Assembly: GCF_002843385.1 (NCBI RefSeq)
Contig: NZ_MVDE01000007.1
Location: 1-64,000 of the forward strand
DNA length: 64,000 bases
Direction of reading: 5' to 3'
Source of the DNA: Labilibaculum manganireducens
GTDB taxonomy: Bacteria; Bacteroidota; Bacteroidia; Bacteroidales; Marinifilaceae
The position numbers and the translations under genes are program-made. The first letter of the stretch is position 1. Each line of letters begins with the position of its first letter. The notes below the pieces were generated by a model. The model did no database searches. It was not told the origin of the DNA and worked only from the letters and a program-made list of their open reading frames with translations. This document shows, one piece after another, positions 8,717 to 17,726 of this stretch.

Positions 8717-10432
8717 ATGAAATTATTTAAAAATATACTAATCACAATGATTGCTCTCGTATTTGCTACGGCATGCGACGAAGGAATTGATCCAATTACA
8801 GCAGTGAAACCAGGAGTGGATGAAACTGCCCCTGTAATCAAAATAAACTACCCTACCGAAGGAACAATCTTAAAAGTTCTTGATCTGGTTACCTCAATTG
8901 ACATTGATATTAAAGTAACCGATGATATTGAAATTGGAAGCATATCTGTGCTAATGGATGGAAATGAGATAGCCGGTTTTAATACTTTTACTGATTATCG
9001 GATAGCTCTTGAAAAATTTACCTATGACAATGTAGCAACAGGAAATCACATTATGACTGTAACAGCCACCGATTTGGAAGGCAAAAGCACTACTTCCTCG
9101 GTAAATTTCTCAAAAGAACCTCCTTATACACCACTATTTGAAGGTGAAGTGTTCTATATGCCATTTGATGGTGATTATTATGAATTGGTAAATATAGTAC
9201 AGGCAACTAAGGTTGGATCTCCAGGATTTGCAGGAGAAAGTATAATCGGAACTGATTCTTATTCGGGAACTACCAATTCTTACCTAACCTACCCAATTGC
9301 CTCATTACTTTCATCTGAATTTACTGCTGCATTCTGGTATAAGGTGAATCCATCGCCGGATCGGGCAGGAATTCTTGTTGTGGGAGATGATGAAACTGAT
9401 CGTAATCAGGGATTCAGATTATTCCGTGAAGGAAATGGTGCCGAGCAAAGAATTAAGCTTAATGTAGGTATTGGTACTGCAGAGGTTTGGAATGATGGCG
9501 ATGTTATTGACGTAGCTGCCGGAGAATGGGTACACGTCGCTTTTACCATTTCACAAACACAGTGTACAATATTCTTTAATGGTGTTGAAATGAGATCTTC
9601 CCCTTTGACTGCTGCTGTTGATTGGACCGGTTGCGAAACAATGACAATTGGTGCCGGAGGCGAAACATTCAGCTATTGGAATCATCTTTCGGATAACAGC
9701 GCAATAGATGAATTACGTTTATTCAATAAAGCGTTAACTGCAGGCGAGATTCAAGATATGATTAATGTTACCAATCCGTACCAGCCAAAATATGGTGAAA
9801 CATTCTATATGCCTTTCGATGGAAACAATACCGATTTAATCAGCTACAATGAAGCCACAGTAGTAGGTACAACAGGTTTTGCAGGCGAAAGTGCACTTGG
9901 AAGTGATGCTTTTGCCGGAGCTGCTGACTCATACCTTACTTTTCCTACAGAAGGGCTGTTTGGAGAAGAGTTTAGTACTGTATTTTGGTACAAAGTAAAC
10001 CCTGGTCCGGACCGGGCAGGAATTCTTGTAGTTGGAAATAACATTCCCGAAAACCGCAGCCAGGGCTTTAGATTGTTTCGGGAAGGAAGTGCAACCGAAC
10101 AAAGAATAAAATTAAATGTTGGCACCGAAACAGCAGAAGTATGGAATGATGGCGGTGTTATTGATGCAACTGCCGGCGAGTGGGTGCAAATTGCAGTCAC
10201 CGTTTCCTTAACAAAATGCACAGTTTATTTCAACGGTGTGGAAATGTTATCCTCAGATCTTTCGAAAGGTATTGATTGGACCGGATGTACCACGATGACG
10301 ATTGGTGCCGGAGGTGAAACTTTCAGTTACTGGAATCATTTGTCAGATTCAAGCTTCCTTGATGAATTACGTATTTTTAATACGGCTCTTTCGCAGGAAG
10401 AAATTCAAACAATATATGATGCAGAGAAGTAA
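8717..10432 (+). CDS. Surface lipoprotein with Ig-like domain and two LamG/ConA-like domains (SusE/F position)
   Basis: 571 residues. The lipoprotein signal resembles that of the SusD protein (MKLFK start, FATAC lipobox, CDEG acidic tail), so surface display is expected. Residues about 35-135 form an Ig/cadherin-like domain (DETAPVIKINYPTEGT...VTATDLEGKS). Two concanavalin-type jelly-rolls follow, about 140-355 and 360-571. They are clear duplicates: FYMPFDG, AGESxxGxDxxxG, FWYKVNPxPDRAGILVVG, GFRLFREG, RIKLNVG, FSYWNHLSD and LDELRxFN occur in both. The gene takes the place of susE/susF and probably encodes a second surface glycan-binding protein. There are no catalytic motifs, so a binding role is inferred. 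Confidence 0.85.
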   Translation: MKLFKNILITMIALVFATACDEGIDPITAVKPGVDETAPVIKINYPTEGTILKVLDLVTSIDIDIKVTDDIEIGSISVLMDGNEIAGFNTFTDYRIALEKFTYDNVATGNHIMTVTATDLEGKSTTSSVNFSKEPPYTPLFEGEVFYMPFDGDYYELVNIVQATKVGSPGFAGESIIGTDSYSGTTNSYLTYPIASLLSSEFTAAFWYKVNPSPDRAGILVVGDDETDRNQGFRLFREGNGAEQRIKLNVGIGTAEVWNDGDVIDVAAGEWVHVAFTISQTQCTIFFNGVEMRSSPLTAAVDWTGCETMTIGAGGETFSYWNHLSDNSAIDELRLFNKALTAGEIQDMINVTNPYQPKYGETFYMPFDGNNTDLISYNEATVVGTTGFAGESALGSDAFAGAADSYLTFPTEGLFGEEFSTVFWYKVNPGPDRAGILVVGNNIPENRSQGFRLFREGSATEQRIKLNVGTETAEVWNDGGVIDATAGEWVQIAVTVSLTKCTVYFNGVEMLSSDLSKGIDWTGCTTMTIGAGGETFSYWNHLSDSSFLDELRIFNTALSQEEIQTIYDAEK

Positions 10433-10453
10433 TCTCTCAGTATAGAATTTTTA

Positions 10454-10490
10454 ATTCCAGAGGTTTCTCACAACCAGAAACCTCTGGAAT
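10454..10490 (+). promoter_or_regulatory. Perfect 15-bp stem-loop inside the PUL operon
   Basis: ATTCCAGAGGTTTCT (10454-10468) pairs without mismatch with 10476-10490 across a 7-nt loop. No T-run follows, so it does not look like an intrinsic terminator. It sits exactly between the capture/import genes and the hydrolase genes, where a step-down in mRNA level would make sense. Confidence 0.7.
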
Positions 10491-10519
10491 ACAATATTAC
10501 TCAACCAGAATTAAAACCA

Positions 10520-12226
10520 ATGCTCAGACTATTAACCATCCTTTTAACTTTTGTAAGTGTTGCAGCTTTTTCTCAGCGTACAGCAGAAACTTATTGCAAT
10601 CCGCTGAATATTGACTACACCTACATGATTTACAATTCCCAAAACGACCTTTCCTATCGCTCTGGAGCAGATCCTGCTGTAGTGGAATTTCGCGGCGAAT
10701 ACTACCTGTTTGTAACACGGTCATTGGGTTACTGGCATTCTACAGATTTGCTAAACTGGGATTTTATTCAGCCCGAAAAATGGTATTTTCAAGGATGCAA
10801 TGCTCCTGCCGCACACAACTACAAAGACTCAGTTCTCTACATGACCGGAGATCCTTCGGGACAAATGAGTGTCTTATATACCGATAATCCGAAAAAAGGA
10901 GATTGGAAAATTGTCCCTGCCATTCTCAATAATCTTCAGGATCCTGATCTGTTTATTGATGATGACGATCAGGCTTATATTTTTTGGGGCTCTTCCAACC
11001 TGTTTCCGATCAGAGGCAGGAAGTTAGATAAAAACAAAAGATTCATTGCAGAAAAAAATACCACTGAATTATTCAGCCTTAACCAGAAAATTCACGGATG
11101 GGAACGATTTGGAGAAAACCATTCCGATACCCTGCTTAAAGGATATATGGAAGGTGCTTGGCTAACAAAGCACAATGAAACCTATTACATGATGTATGCT
11201 GCACCGGGCACGGAGTTCAATGTTTATGCTGATGGTGTTTACACAGCGAAAAGTCCAATGGGACCCTATACTTACCAAGCTCATAATCCGGTAGTGTACA
11301 AACCTGGTGGATTCATGAACGGAGCCGGACATGGAAGCATCGTAAAAACAACCTTAGGTGCTTACTGGCATTTTGGATCGATGGCTCTTTCTGTCAACGA
11401 AATCTGGGAACGAAGACTTTGTATGCATCCTGTTTTCTTTGACGAAGATGGACTGATGTACAGCAATACCCGATTTGGAGATTACCCACATTATGCCCCA
11501 AATTCGAAAGAAAAAACCGGCGAATTTCGTGGATGGATGCTTCTGTCTTACAATAAACCGATTAAAAGTTCATCTCCCGAAGGAATTGAAAACCTTACGG
11601 ATGAAAATGTAAAAACATTCTGGTTGTCAAAAACCAATACTGGAGGAGAATGGTTTACAATCGATCTGGAAAAACCAATGGATGTAAAAGCAGTTCAAAT
11701 CAATTTTCACGATTACAAATCGAATATGTACGGCAGATATAAAAATTTGAAACATCGGTATCTGATTGAATACTCTGTTGACGGATCAAATTGGAAATCA
11801 TTAATTGACAAATCCAAAAGCTTTAAAGACACTCCCAACGATTACGTTGAACTGGATCATGCTTATAAGGCCAGATTTATAAAGTATACCAATATTGAGG
11901 TTCCTACTCCATCGCTTGCAATATCTGATATTCGAATATTTGGAAATGCTTCAGTCAAAGCACCATCAACAGTAAAGAACTTTAGCGTTGAACGCTTAAA
12001 AGACCGACGCGATGCAAAGATCAGCTGGAAACAAATGGAAGACTGCCAGGGATATAATATCATTTGGGGAATAGCTCCGGACAAGCTATATAATTCATGG
12101 ATGATTTATGGTAAAAATGAACATTTGCTTAAATCACTTGACTCTGACAAAACCTACTACATCACAATTGAAGCATTTAACGAAAATGGCATTTCGAAAA
12201 CCTCTCAGGTTATTGAAGTAAAATAA
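10520..12226 (+). CDS. Glycoside hydrolase family 43 protein with F5/8-type C and Fn3-like domains
   Basis: 568 residues with a Sec signal peptide (MLRLLTILLTFVSVAAFSQ). Residues about 25-330 form a five-bladed GH43 propeller: Asp51 in SGADPAVV fits the general base, Asp141/Asp143 in LQDPDLFIDDD the pKa modulator, and Glu211 in YMEGAW the general acid. Residues about 345-475 look like a discoidin/F5-8C carbohydrate-binding domain (ENLTDENVKTFWLS, LAISDIRIFG), and a fibronectin-type domain ends the protein (about 480-568). GH43 enzymes remove arabinose, xylose or galactose-type side groups; I cannot assign the subfamily. Only 11 bases separate it from the next gene, so they are co-transcribed. 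Confidence 0.85.
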   Translation: MLRLLTILLTFVSVAAFSQRTAETYCNPLNIDYTYMIYNSQNDLSYRSGADPAVVEFRGEYYLFVTRSLGYWHSTDLLNWDFIQPEKWYFQGCNAPAAHNYKDSVLYMTGDPSGQMSVLYTDNPKKGDWKIVPAILNNLQDPDLFIDDDDQAYIFWGSSNLFPIRGRKLDKNKRFIAEKNTTELFSLNQKIHGWERFGENHSDTLLKGYMEGAWLTKHNETYYMMYAAPGTEFNVYADGVYTAKSPMGPYTYQAHNPVVYKPGGFMNGAGHGSIVKTTLGAYWHFGSMALSVNEIWERRLCMHPVFFDEDGLMYSNTRFGDYPHYAPNSKEKTGEFRGWMLLSYNKPIKSSSPEGIENLTDENVKTFWLSKTNTGGEWFTIDLEKPMDVKAVQINFHDYKSNMYGRYKNLKHRYLIEYSVDGSNWKSLIDKSKSFKDTPNDYVELDHAYKARFIKYTNIEVPTPSLAISDIRIFGNASVKAPSTVKNFSVERLKDRRDAKISWKQMEDCQGYNIIWGIAPDKLYNSWMIYGKNEHLLKSLDSDKTYYITIEAFNENGISKTSQVIEVK

Positions 12227-12237
12227 GACAACAAGTT

Positions 12238-13671
12238 ATGAACTATACAATTTTACTATCTCTTTTCATGCTCCTTTCATCATGTGGTAAAGATAAAGAG
12301 GTAAACATTCCCGAAGAGGAAACCGGCAATAATGGCCCAAAAATTTATCAGGGATTATCCGATGAAATGTTATTGGATACCATTCAATATTATACTTTTC
12401 AGTATTTCTGGGATGGTGCAGAACCCAATTCGGGTTTGGCTCCTGAGCGAATTAACCTGTCAGGTATTTATCCGCAAAACGATCAGCATGTTGTAACAAC
12501 CGGAGGTTCGGGTTTCGGGCTTATGGCTGTACTTGTTGGTATCGACAGAGGTTTTATTTCGCGCGAAGAAGGCGTGCAGCGATTCGAAAAGATAGCCGGT
12601 TTTTTGGAAGAAGCAGATCGTTTTCATGGCGCCTGGCCACATTGGATGGATGGAAAAACAGGGAAAGTAGTTCCCTTTGGACAAAAAGACAACGGCGGCG
12701 ATTTGGTTGAAACATCCTTTCTTGCGCAAGGCTTGATCTGTGTTCAGGAATACTTTAAAACCGGATCGGAAAAAGAAAAACAACTGAGCGAAAGAATTAA
12801 AAATCTTTGGCACGGCATTGAATTTAATTGGTACGAGAAAGACGGCAGCGATGTCCTTTACTGGCATTGGTCCCCAAATTATGCCTGGGAAATGAATTTC
12901 CCTCTGGAAGGCTATAATGAGTGCTTAATTACGTACATCACAGGAGCCTCATCGCCAAACTATTCCATCAAAGCCGATTCATACCACAAAGGCTGGGCAC
13001 GAAATGGAGACATTGTTCAGCCAAGTTCAAAATACGGATATACATTAAATCTAAAACACAATGGCAATCCATCTGCCGGAGGCCCTTTGTTTTGGGCACA
13101 CTATTCCTATTTAGGTTTTAATCCAAGTATCAGTTCTGATAAATATGCCAACTATTGGGATATTAATGTTGCTCATACAATGATGAACCGGGCCTATTGC
13201 ATTCAAAATCCTAAAAAATTTGATGGATACGGCGAAAATCTGTGGGGATTAACAGCCAGCTATTCCATAAAAGGGTACAGCGAATGGGAACAAGGAGGCG
13301 GAAGAGAACGAAATGATTTGGTTGCAAATGATCTCTATTTGGGTTATGCTGCTCATAATCCCGATAAAGACTATGGAATCATCGCTCCCACCGCAGCTCT
13401 GTCCTCTTTTCCTTATGCGCCGGAAGAATGTATGAAGGTGGCAAAAAATATTTACTTCAATCTGGGAGACAAAACCTTTGGTAAATATGGCCCATACGAT
13501 GCTTTTAGTGTTGAACACAATTGGTATCCGAGAAGTTATTTAGCCATCGATCAGGGGCCGATTGTATGCATGATTGAAAACTACAGAACTGGTTTGCTTT
13601 GGAATTTGTTCATGAACTGTCCGGAAGTAAAAGAAGGATTAAACAAACTGGAATTTACTATTCAACAGTAA
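12238..13671 (+). CDS. GH144-type glucanase lipoprotein ('glucoamylase' family PF10091)
   Basis: 477 residues. The lipobox LLSSC near residue 16 gives a lipoprotein. The body is the (alpha/alpha)6-barrel family often named glucoamylase-like: LLDTIQYYTFQYFWDGAEPNSGLAPER, GGSGFGLMAVLVGIDRGFI, WPHWMDGKTG, GGDLVETSFLAQGL, WHWSPNYAWEMNFPLEGYNECLI, YGENLWGLTASY, IIAPTAALSSFPYAPEE and NWYPRSYLAIDQGPIVCMIENYRTGLLW are all visible. Characterised members of GH144 are beta-1,2-glucanases or release sophorose, so a beta-1,2-linked or related glucan is the best guess for this locus. The neighbouring GH3 would split the resulting disaccharides. Confidence 0.85.
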   Translation: MNYTILLSLFMLLSSCGKDKEVNIPEEETGNNGPKIYQGLSDEMLLDTIQYYTFQYFWDGAEPNSGLAPERINLSGIYPQNDQHVVTTGGSGFGLMAVLVGIDRGFISREEGVQRFEKIAGFLEEADRFHGAWPHWMDGKTGKVVPFGQKDNGGDLVETSFLAQGLICVQEYFKTGSEKEKQLSERIKNLWHGIEFNWYEKDGSDVLYWHWSPNYAWEMNFPLEGYNECLITYITGASSPNYSIKADSYHKGWARNGDIVQPSSKYGYTLNLKHNGNPSAGGPLFWAHYSYLGFNPSISSDKYANYWDINVAHTMMNRAYCIQNPKKFDGYGENLWGLTASYSIKGYSEWEQGGGRERNDLVANDLYLGYAAHNPDKDYGIIAPTAALSSFPYAPEECMKVAKNIYFNLGDKTFGKYGPYDAFSVEHNWYPRSYLAIDQGPIVCMIENYRTGLLWNLFMNCPEVKEGLNKLEFTIQQ

Positions 13672-13712
13672 GTTATAAATCGTGATCAAACATTATCTAA
13701 GAAACATTCACA

Positions 13713-14501
13713 ATGAAAAAAATTAACACTATATGTCTCGGACTGATCCTTTTTTTGAGTTTAGGGCATACTTATGCTCAAGACTTAAACCAGTATCAGA
13801 AAGCCAATTTTATTCTTGGACAGGACACTTTAAAATATCGAATCCTTTATCCTGAAAACATGGAAAAAGGAAAGACATATCCATTGGTATTATTTCTTCA
13901 TGGTTCCGGTGAAAGAGGGACTGACAACCAAAAGCAGCTGACTCATGGAGCGAAGCTTTTTCTGGATCAAACAAACAGAAAAGAGTATCCTGCTATTGTT
14001 GTTTTTCCCCAGTGTCCCCCAGATATTAAATGGACACATCGATTAAAAGAAAAATCAGCAGAAGGAGACTGGATTTTTAAATTTCCTACGGAATCAGGCC
14101 CCACAAAACCAGCTTACATGGCCGATCAGTTAGTAAATAAAATAGTAGAGGAAGGAAATATTGACCCGAAGAGAATTTACATCATGGGCTTATCAATGGG
14201 AGGAATAGGAACACTTGAGTTTTTGTACCGTTGGCCGGATAAGTATACGGCTGCTGCTGTGATTTGCGGCGGACACAACCCGAAATTGGTCACAAAATAT
14301 TCCCATGTTCCAATTTGGTTTTTTCATGGTGGCAAAGATGATGTTGTACCCGGAAAGTATTCTAAACTAGTCTACGATGAGCAAAAAAAATACAATGCTG
14401 AATCAAAATACACACTTTATCCGGAAGCCAATCACAATAGCTGGGATCAGGCATTTGCAGAACCTGATTTAGTAAAGTGGCTCTTTAGCAAGAGCAAATA
14501 A
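13713..14501 (+). CDS. Secreted alpha/beta-hydrolase, PHB-depolymerase/CE1-like esterase
   Basis: 262 residues with a Sec signal peptide ending near TYAQ. The fold signature is PLVLFLHGSGERG (oxyanion region), the nucleophile elbow GLSMGG, the acid in GGKDDVVP, and the catalytic His in EANHNSW near the C-terminus. The family includes PHB depolymerase-like and feruloyl/acetyl esterases. Here it lies between GH144 and GH3 genes on the same strand with gaps of about 40 bases, so it probably removes an ester substituent from the glycan. Substrate unknown. Confidence 0.85.
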   Translation: MKKINTICLGLILFLSLGHTYAQDLNQYQKANFILGQDTLKYRILYPENMEKGKTYPLVLFLHGSGERGTDNQKQLTHGAKLFLDQTNRKEYPAIVVFPQCPPDIKWTHRLKEKSAEGDWIFKFPTESGPTKPAYMADQLVNKIVEEGNIDPKRIYIMGLSMGGIGTLEFLYRWPDKYTAAAVICGGHNPKLVTKYSHVPIWFFHGGKDDVVPGKYSKLVYDEQKKYNAESKYTLYPEANHNSWDQAFAEPDLVKWLFSKSK

Positions 14502-14539
14502 TTAATTACAAATAAACAATAAAGCGATTACAGATTACT

Positions 14540-16825
14540 ATGAAAATGATTAGAAAAATGAAAACAAAGCTTACACTATTCAGCATATTGGTATCCATTG
14601 CAATGTTTTCATGCAATACATCCAAACCGAAATACAAGAGTTATAGCGGCGATGCCGAAATTGAACGAAAAGTTGATTCTGTTCTCTCTTTAATGACATT
14701 AGAGGAAAAAATTGGACAAATGACTCAGTTCTCCGGAAGAGGTGATATTACAGGACCGGAAATGCAAAATGAGGTAATGCCCTATCTTAAAAAAGGTTTG
14801 GTAGGAAGTATGTTTAACGAAGCAACTGTTGAAAAAGTCCGGCCGCTTCAGGAGGCTGCATTGGCAGAATCAAGACTAAAAATTCCTGTGCTTTTCGGAT
14901 ACGACGTCATTCACGGCTTTAGAACCATATTTCCTATGTCGCTTGCAGAATCATGTTCCTGGGATCTTGATTTAATAAAAGAAAGTGCCCGGATAGCTGC
15001 AACAGAAGCTGCCGCCGAGGGCATTTCATGGACTTTTGCACCAATGGTTGACATTGCCAGAGATGCTCGCTGGGGACGCGTAATGGAAGGTGCCGGAGAA
15101 GACGTTTATCTTGGAAAACTGGTTGCCACAGCAAGAGTTAAAGGTTTTCAGGGCGAAGCTTGGAAAGATTTAAAATCGACCAATACGGTGCTGGCCTGTG
15201 CCAAGCATTTTGCTGCCTACGGAGCGGCAGAAGCTGGTCGTGACTACAATACAGCTGAAGTTTCGGAACGCACACTAAATGAAATCTATCTTCCTCCTTT
15301 TCTGGCTGCAAAAGAAGCCGGTGTTGCAACCTTCATGACTGCTTTTAACGAAATTGGCGGCGTGCCATGTTCTGCCAGCAAATATTTATACAAAGATATT
15401 CTTAGAGACCGATGGGACTTTAGAGGTTTCGTAGTTACCGACTATACTGCAATTAACGAATTGGTAGAACATGGCATTGCAAAAGATGAAGCTCAGGCTG
15501 CAGAACTGGCAGCAAATGCCGGAATCGATATGGACATGACAGGTGGTGTTTATCTGGAGAACCTAAAAGCTCAGGTTGAAGCCGGAAAAGTAAGTGTGGA
15601 AAGCATAGATATCGCGGTAAGTCGAATTCTGGAAATGAAGTTTTTACTTGGCCTTTTCGACGATCCGTATCGTTACATGGATGAAGCCAGACAAGAATCA
15701 ACCCGAATGAAACCGGCATTTCTGGCATCAGCAAAAAATATTGCGAAACGTTCTGTTGTTTTACTAAAAAACGAAAACATATTTCCAATCGATAAATCTT
15801 CAAAGAAAACGATCGCTTTAATTGGTCCGATGATTAAAAATCAGAGCAGTTTAAACGGAGAATGGGCTGGCCGTGGAGACAGAAATCAAAGCATTTCACT
15901 GTTTGATGGATTACAAGAAAAATACAAAGGTTCAAATATTCAATTTACCTATGCTCAAGCATGTGATTTAACGGGAAATGATAAATCAGGATTTAAACCG
16001 GCACTAAGTGTTGCAGGCAAAGCTGATCTTGTTCTTGTTGCCATGGGAGAAGATTTTAATTGGTCAGGCGAAGCTGCCTGCAGAACAAATATTCAGCTGC
16101 CAGGCGTTCAGCAGGATTTTCTAAAAGAGCTTAAAAAACTAAATAAACCAACAGGTTTAGTACTTATGAACGGTCGTCCGTTGGATTTATCGTGGGAAAA
16201 TGAGAATGTGGATGCCATTGTAGAAGCCTGGTATTTGGGTACAACAGCAGGAGATGCTCTTGCCGATGTTATTTCCGGAGATTACAATCCTTCCGGAAAG
16301 CTAACCTTATCTTTCCCCCGCAACATTGGTCAGGTTCCAATTTATTACAATGCGAAAAACACAGGTCGCCCAATCCCTAAAAATGATCCTGATGCAGATT
16401 ACAAATCCACTTATATCGATGTTGAAAACTCTCCTCTTTATCCTTTTGGATATGGTTTAAGTTATACCACATTTTCGATAAAAGATGTGAAATTAAATGC
16501 AAATACTCTTAAATCAGGAGAGCAATTAACGGTAAATGCCACGTTAAGCAATACTGGTAATGTTTACGGAGAAGAAGTGGTGCAATTGTATGTTCAGGAT
16601 TTATACGGAAGCGTAACCCGTCCGGTGAAAGAATTAAAAGGATTCGAAAAAGTAGGATTAGAGCCGGGAGAAAGTAAAGAAATACAATTTACAATTTCGG
16701 AAGATGATTTGAAATTCTTCGATATTAACATGAATTTCGTTGCCGAGGATGGTGATTTTAAACTTTGGGTAAGTACCAGCTCATCCGACGAATCGAACGA
16801 ACGTTCATTTAACTTTAAGCATTAG
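14540..16825 (+). CDS. bglX: GH3 beta-glucosidase (BglX-like), lipoprotein
   Basis: 761 residues, typical of BglX. Lipobox AMFSC near residue 24. The GH3 N-terminal barrel (about 40-365) carries GYDVIHGFRTIFP, APMVDIARDARWGRVMEGAGED, CAKHFAAYGAAEAGRDYN and the nucleophile Asp301 in GFVVTDYTA. The GH3 C-terminal domain (about 395-620) has RSVVLLKNENIFPI and SGEAACRTNIQLPG, and an Fn3-like domain ends the chain (LYPFGYGLSYTTF onward). It releases glucose from beta-glucooligosaccharides in the periplasm. Last gene of the PUL operon; two further in-frame ATGs (14546, 14558) make the exact start uncertain. Confidence 0.93.
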   Translation: MKMIRKMKTKLTLFSILVSIAMFSCNTSKPKYKSYSGDAEIERKVDSVLSLMTLEEKIGQMTQFSGRGDITGPEMQNEVMPYLKKGLVGSMFNEATVEKVRPLQEAALAESRLKIPVLFGYDVIHGFRTIFPMSLAESCSWDLDLIKESARIAATEAAAEGISWTFAPMVDIARDARWGRVMEGAGEDVYLGKLVATARVKGFQGEAWKDLKSTNTVLACAKHFAAYGAAEAGRDYNTAEVSERTLNEIYLPPFLAAKEAGVATFMTAFNEIGGVPCSASKYLYKDILRDRWDFRGFVVTDYTAINELVEHGIAKDEAQAAELAANAGIDMDMTGGVYLENLKAQVEAGKVSVESIDIAVSRILEMKFLLGLFDDPYRYMDEARQESTRMKPAFLASAKNIAKRSVVLLKNENIFPIDKSSKKTIALIGPMIKNQSSLNGEWAGRGDRNQSISLFDGLQEKYKGSNIQFTYAQACDLTGNDKSGFKPALSVAGKADLVLVAMGEDFNWSGEAACRTNIQLPGVQQDFLKELKKLNKPTGLVLMNGRPLDLSWENENVDAIVEAWYLGTTAGDALADVISGDYNPSGKLTLSFPRNIGQVPIYYNAKNTGRPIPKNDPDADYKSTYIDVENSPLYPFGYGLSYTTFSIKDVKLNANTLKSGEQLTVNATLSNTGNVYGEEVVQLYVQDLYGSVTRPVKELKGFEKVGLEPGESKEIQFTISEDDLKFFDINMNFVAEDGDFKLWVSTSSSDESNERSFNFKH

Positions 16826-16851
16826 TTTATCAATAGTTGGTTTTATTAGTT

Positions 16852-16890
16852 ACAGCGGTACAGTTTCTTAATTGTACCGCTGTTTTTTTT
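16852..16890 (+). terminator. Rho-independent terminator of the PUL operon
   Basis: ACAGCGGTACA (16852-16862) pairs perfectly with TGTACCGCTGT (16873-16883) and is followed by an uninterrupted T-run, 27 bases after the GH3 stop. Confidence 0.93.
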
Positions 16891-16958
16891 TGCTTTACAG
16901 CCAACAACAAATAAGATTCTCACAAGTTAAAAAGAATACCAAATTAATATCAATAGTA

Positions 16959-17267
16959 TTATTTGTTGCCGCCCAAAAGGCGGATTACCTCTTTCAGAAT
17001 TTCATTTTCAGTGGTAAGCTTCTCTATTTGCGGATTGACAGGGTTTTCGATATTGAGCTCTCCGGCGAGTATCTTAAAAAAATTAACCTGAAGTATCTCA
17101 CTAATCTTAGCCAGACGATCGATTTGAATGTCTGGCTTTTTTAGGATGTTGTAAGTGGCATTTAAACTTAAGCCAAGCTTTTTAGCCATTGCAGCTATGC
17201 TCACTTCCTGCTTTTTCATTTCTGATAAGATCAGCTCGTTGATGGGAATCGTTTTATTCGAAGTCAT
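16959..17267 (-). CDS. Small XRE-type helix-turn-helix regulator with C-terminal coiled coil
   Basis: About 103 residues from the ATG at 17267; an in-frame ATG at 17309 would add 14 residues without regulator character. Residues about 18-60 form an HTH (VSIAAMAKKLGLSLNATYNILKKPDIQIDRLAKISEILQVNF). Residues about 80-100 are a short leucine-zipper-like helix (IEKLTTENEILKEVIRLL) likely used for dimerisation. It is divergent from, and about 130 bases away from, the 21-bp repeat array that starts at 17400, so it is a candidate to bind that array. Its target is otherwise unknown. Confidence 0.75.
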   Translation of the reverse strand: MTSNKTIPINELILSEMKKQEVSIAAMAKKLGLSLNATYNILKKPDIQIDRLAKISEILQVNFFKILAGELNIENPVNPQIEKLTTENEILKEVIRLLGGNK

Positions 17268-17399
17268 GCTTAAAAATAGTGATAATAATTTACATTTTGC
17301 AATAATCAATCAACTTAAATGGTAATTTATTCCAGTAATAAGATAATTAATCACGGAAAAATAGTATTAACATACATTATTTTTGCAATAATACATATT

Positions 17400-17630
17400 C
17401 CCGTGGTTGCATCATACTGTCCCGAGGTGGTATCGTATAGTCCCTTGGTAGCATCACACCGTCCCGAGGTGATATCATATAGTCTCTTGGTAGCATCACA
17501 CTGTCCCGAGGTGGTATCATATAGTCCCTTGGTAGCAAGTTGCATTCCTATGGTAACATATTGCATTTCCGCAGTAGTAAGTTACATTCCTATGGTGGAA
17601 ACATACAGATCTGCAGTAATAATAGTAAAT
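17400..17630. repeat. 21-bp-period tandem repeat array, 11 units
   Basis: Eleven consecutive 21-base units run from 17400 to 17630 with no insertions. Units share a CC-x2-aGGTa-x2-ATC-type core. The first seven alternate between two subtypes (CCCGAGGTGGTATC and CCCTTGGTAGCATC), giving a 42-bp higher-order unit; the last four are more diverged. The period is a multiple of three, so ORFs stay open on both strands with seven-residue repeats, but I see no sign that these are genes. No transposase or CRISPR spacer pattern is present. Confidence 0.9.
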
Positions 17631-17726
17631 CACCAACAAACCTATGCCAAAATGTTTCTTTTAGATTCAAGTCATCCCCTGGCATAGACGGCTTGATTGC
17701 AGTGAGAATATTAGCTGACAAGTCAA

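Noticed and set aside
17400-17630. CRISPR array
   Set aside because: Units are contiguous with no unique spacers and no cas genes are near.
17319-17687. Open reading frames on both strands across the first array with seven-residue repeats
   Set aside because: The 21-base period is divisible by three, so any frame without a stop in one unit stays open. Both strands are open at once, there is no ribosome site or signal, and the peptide changes with each frame.
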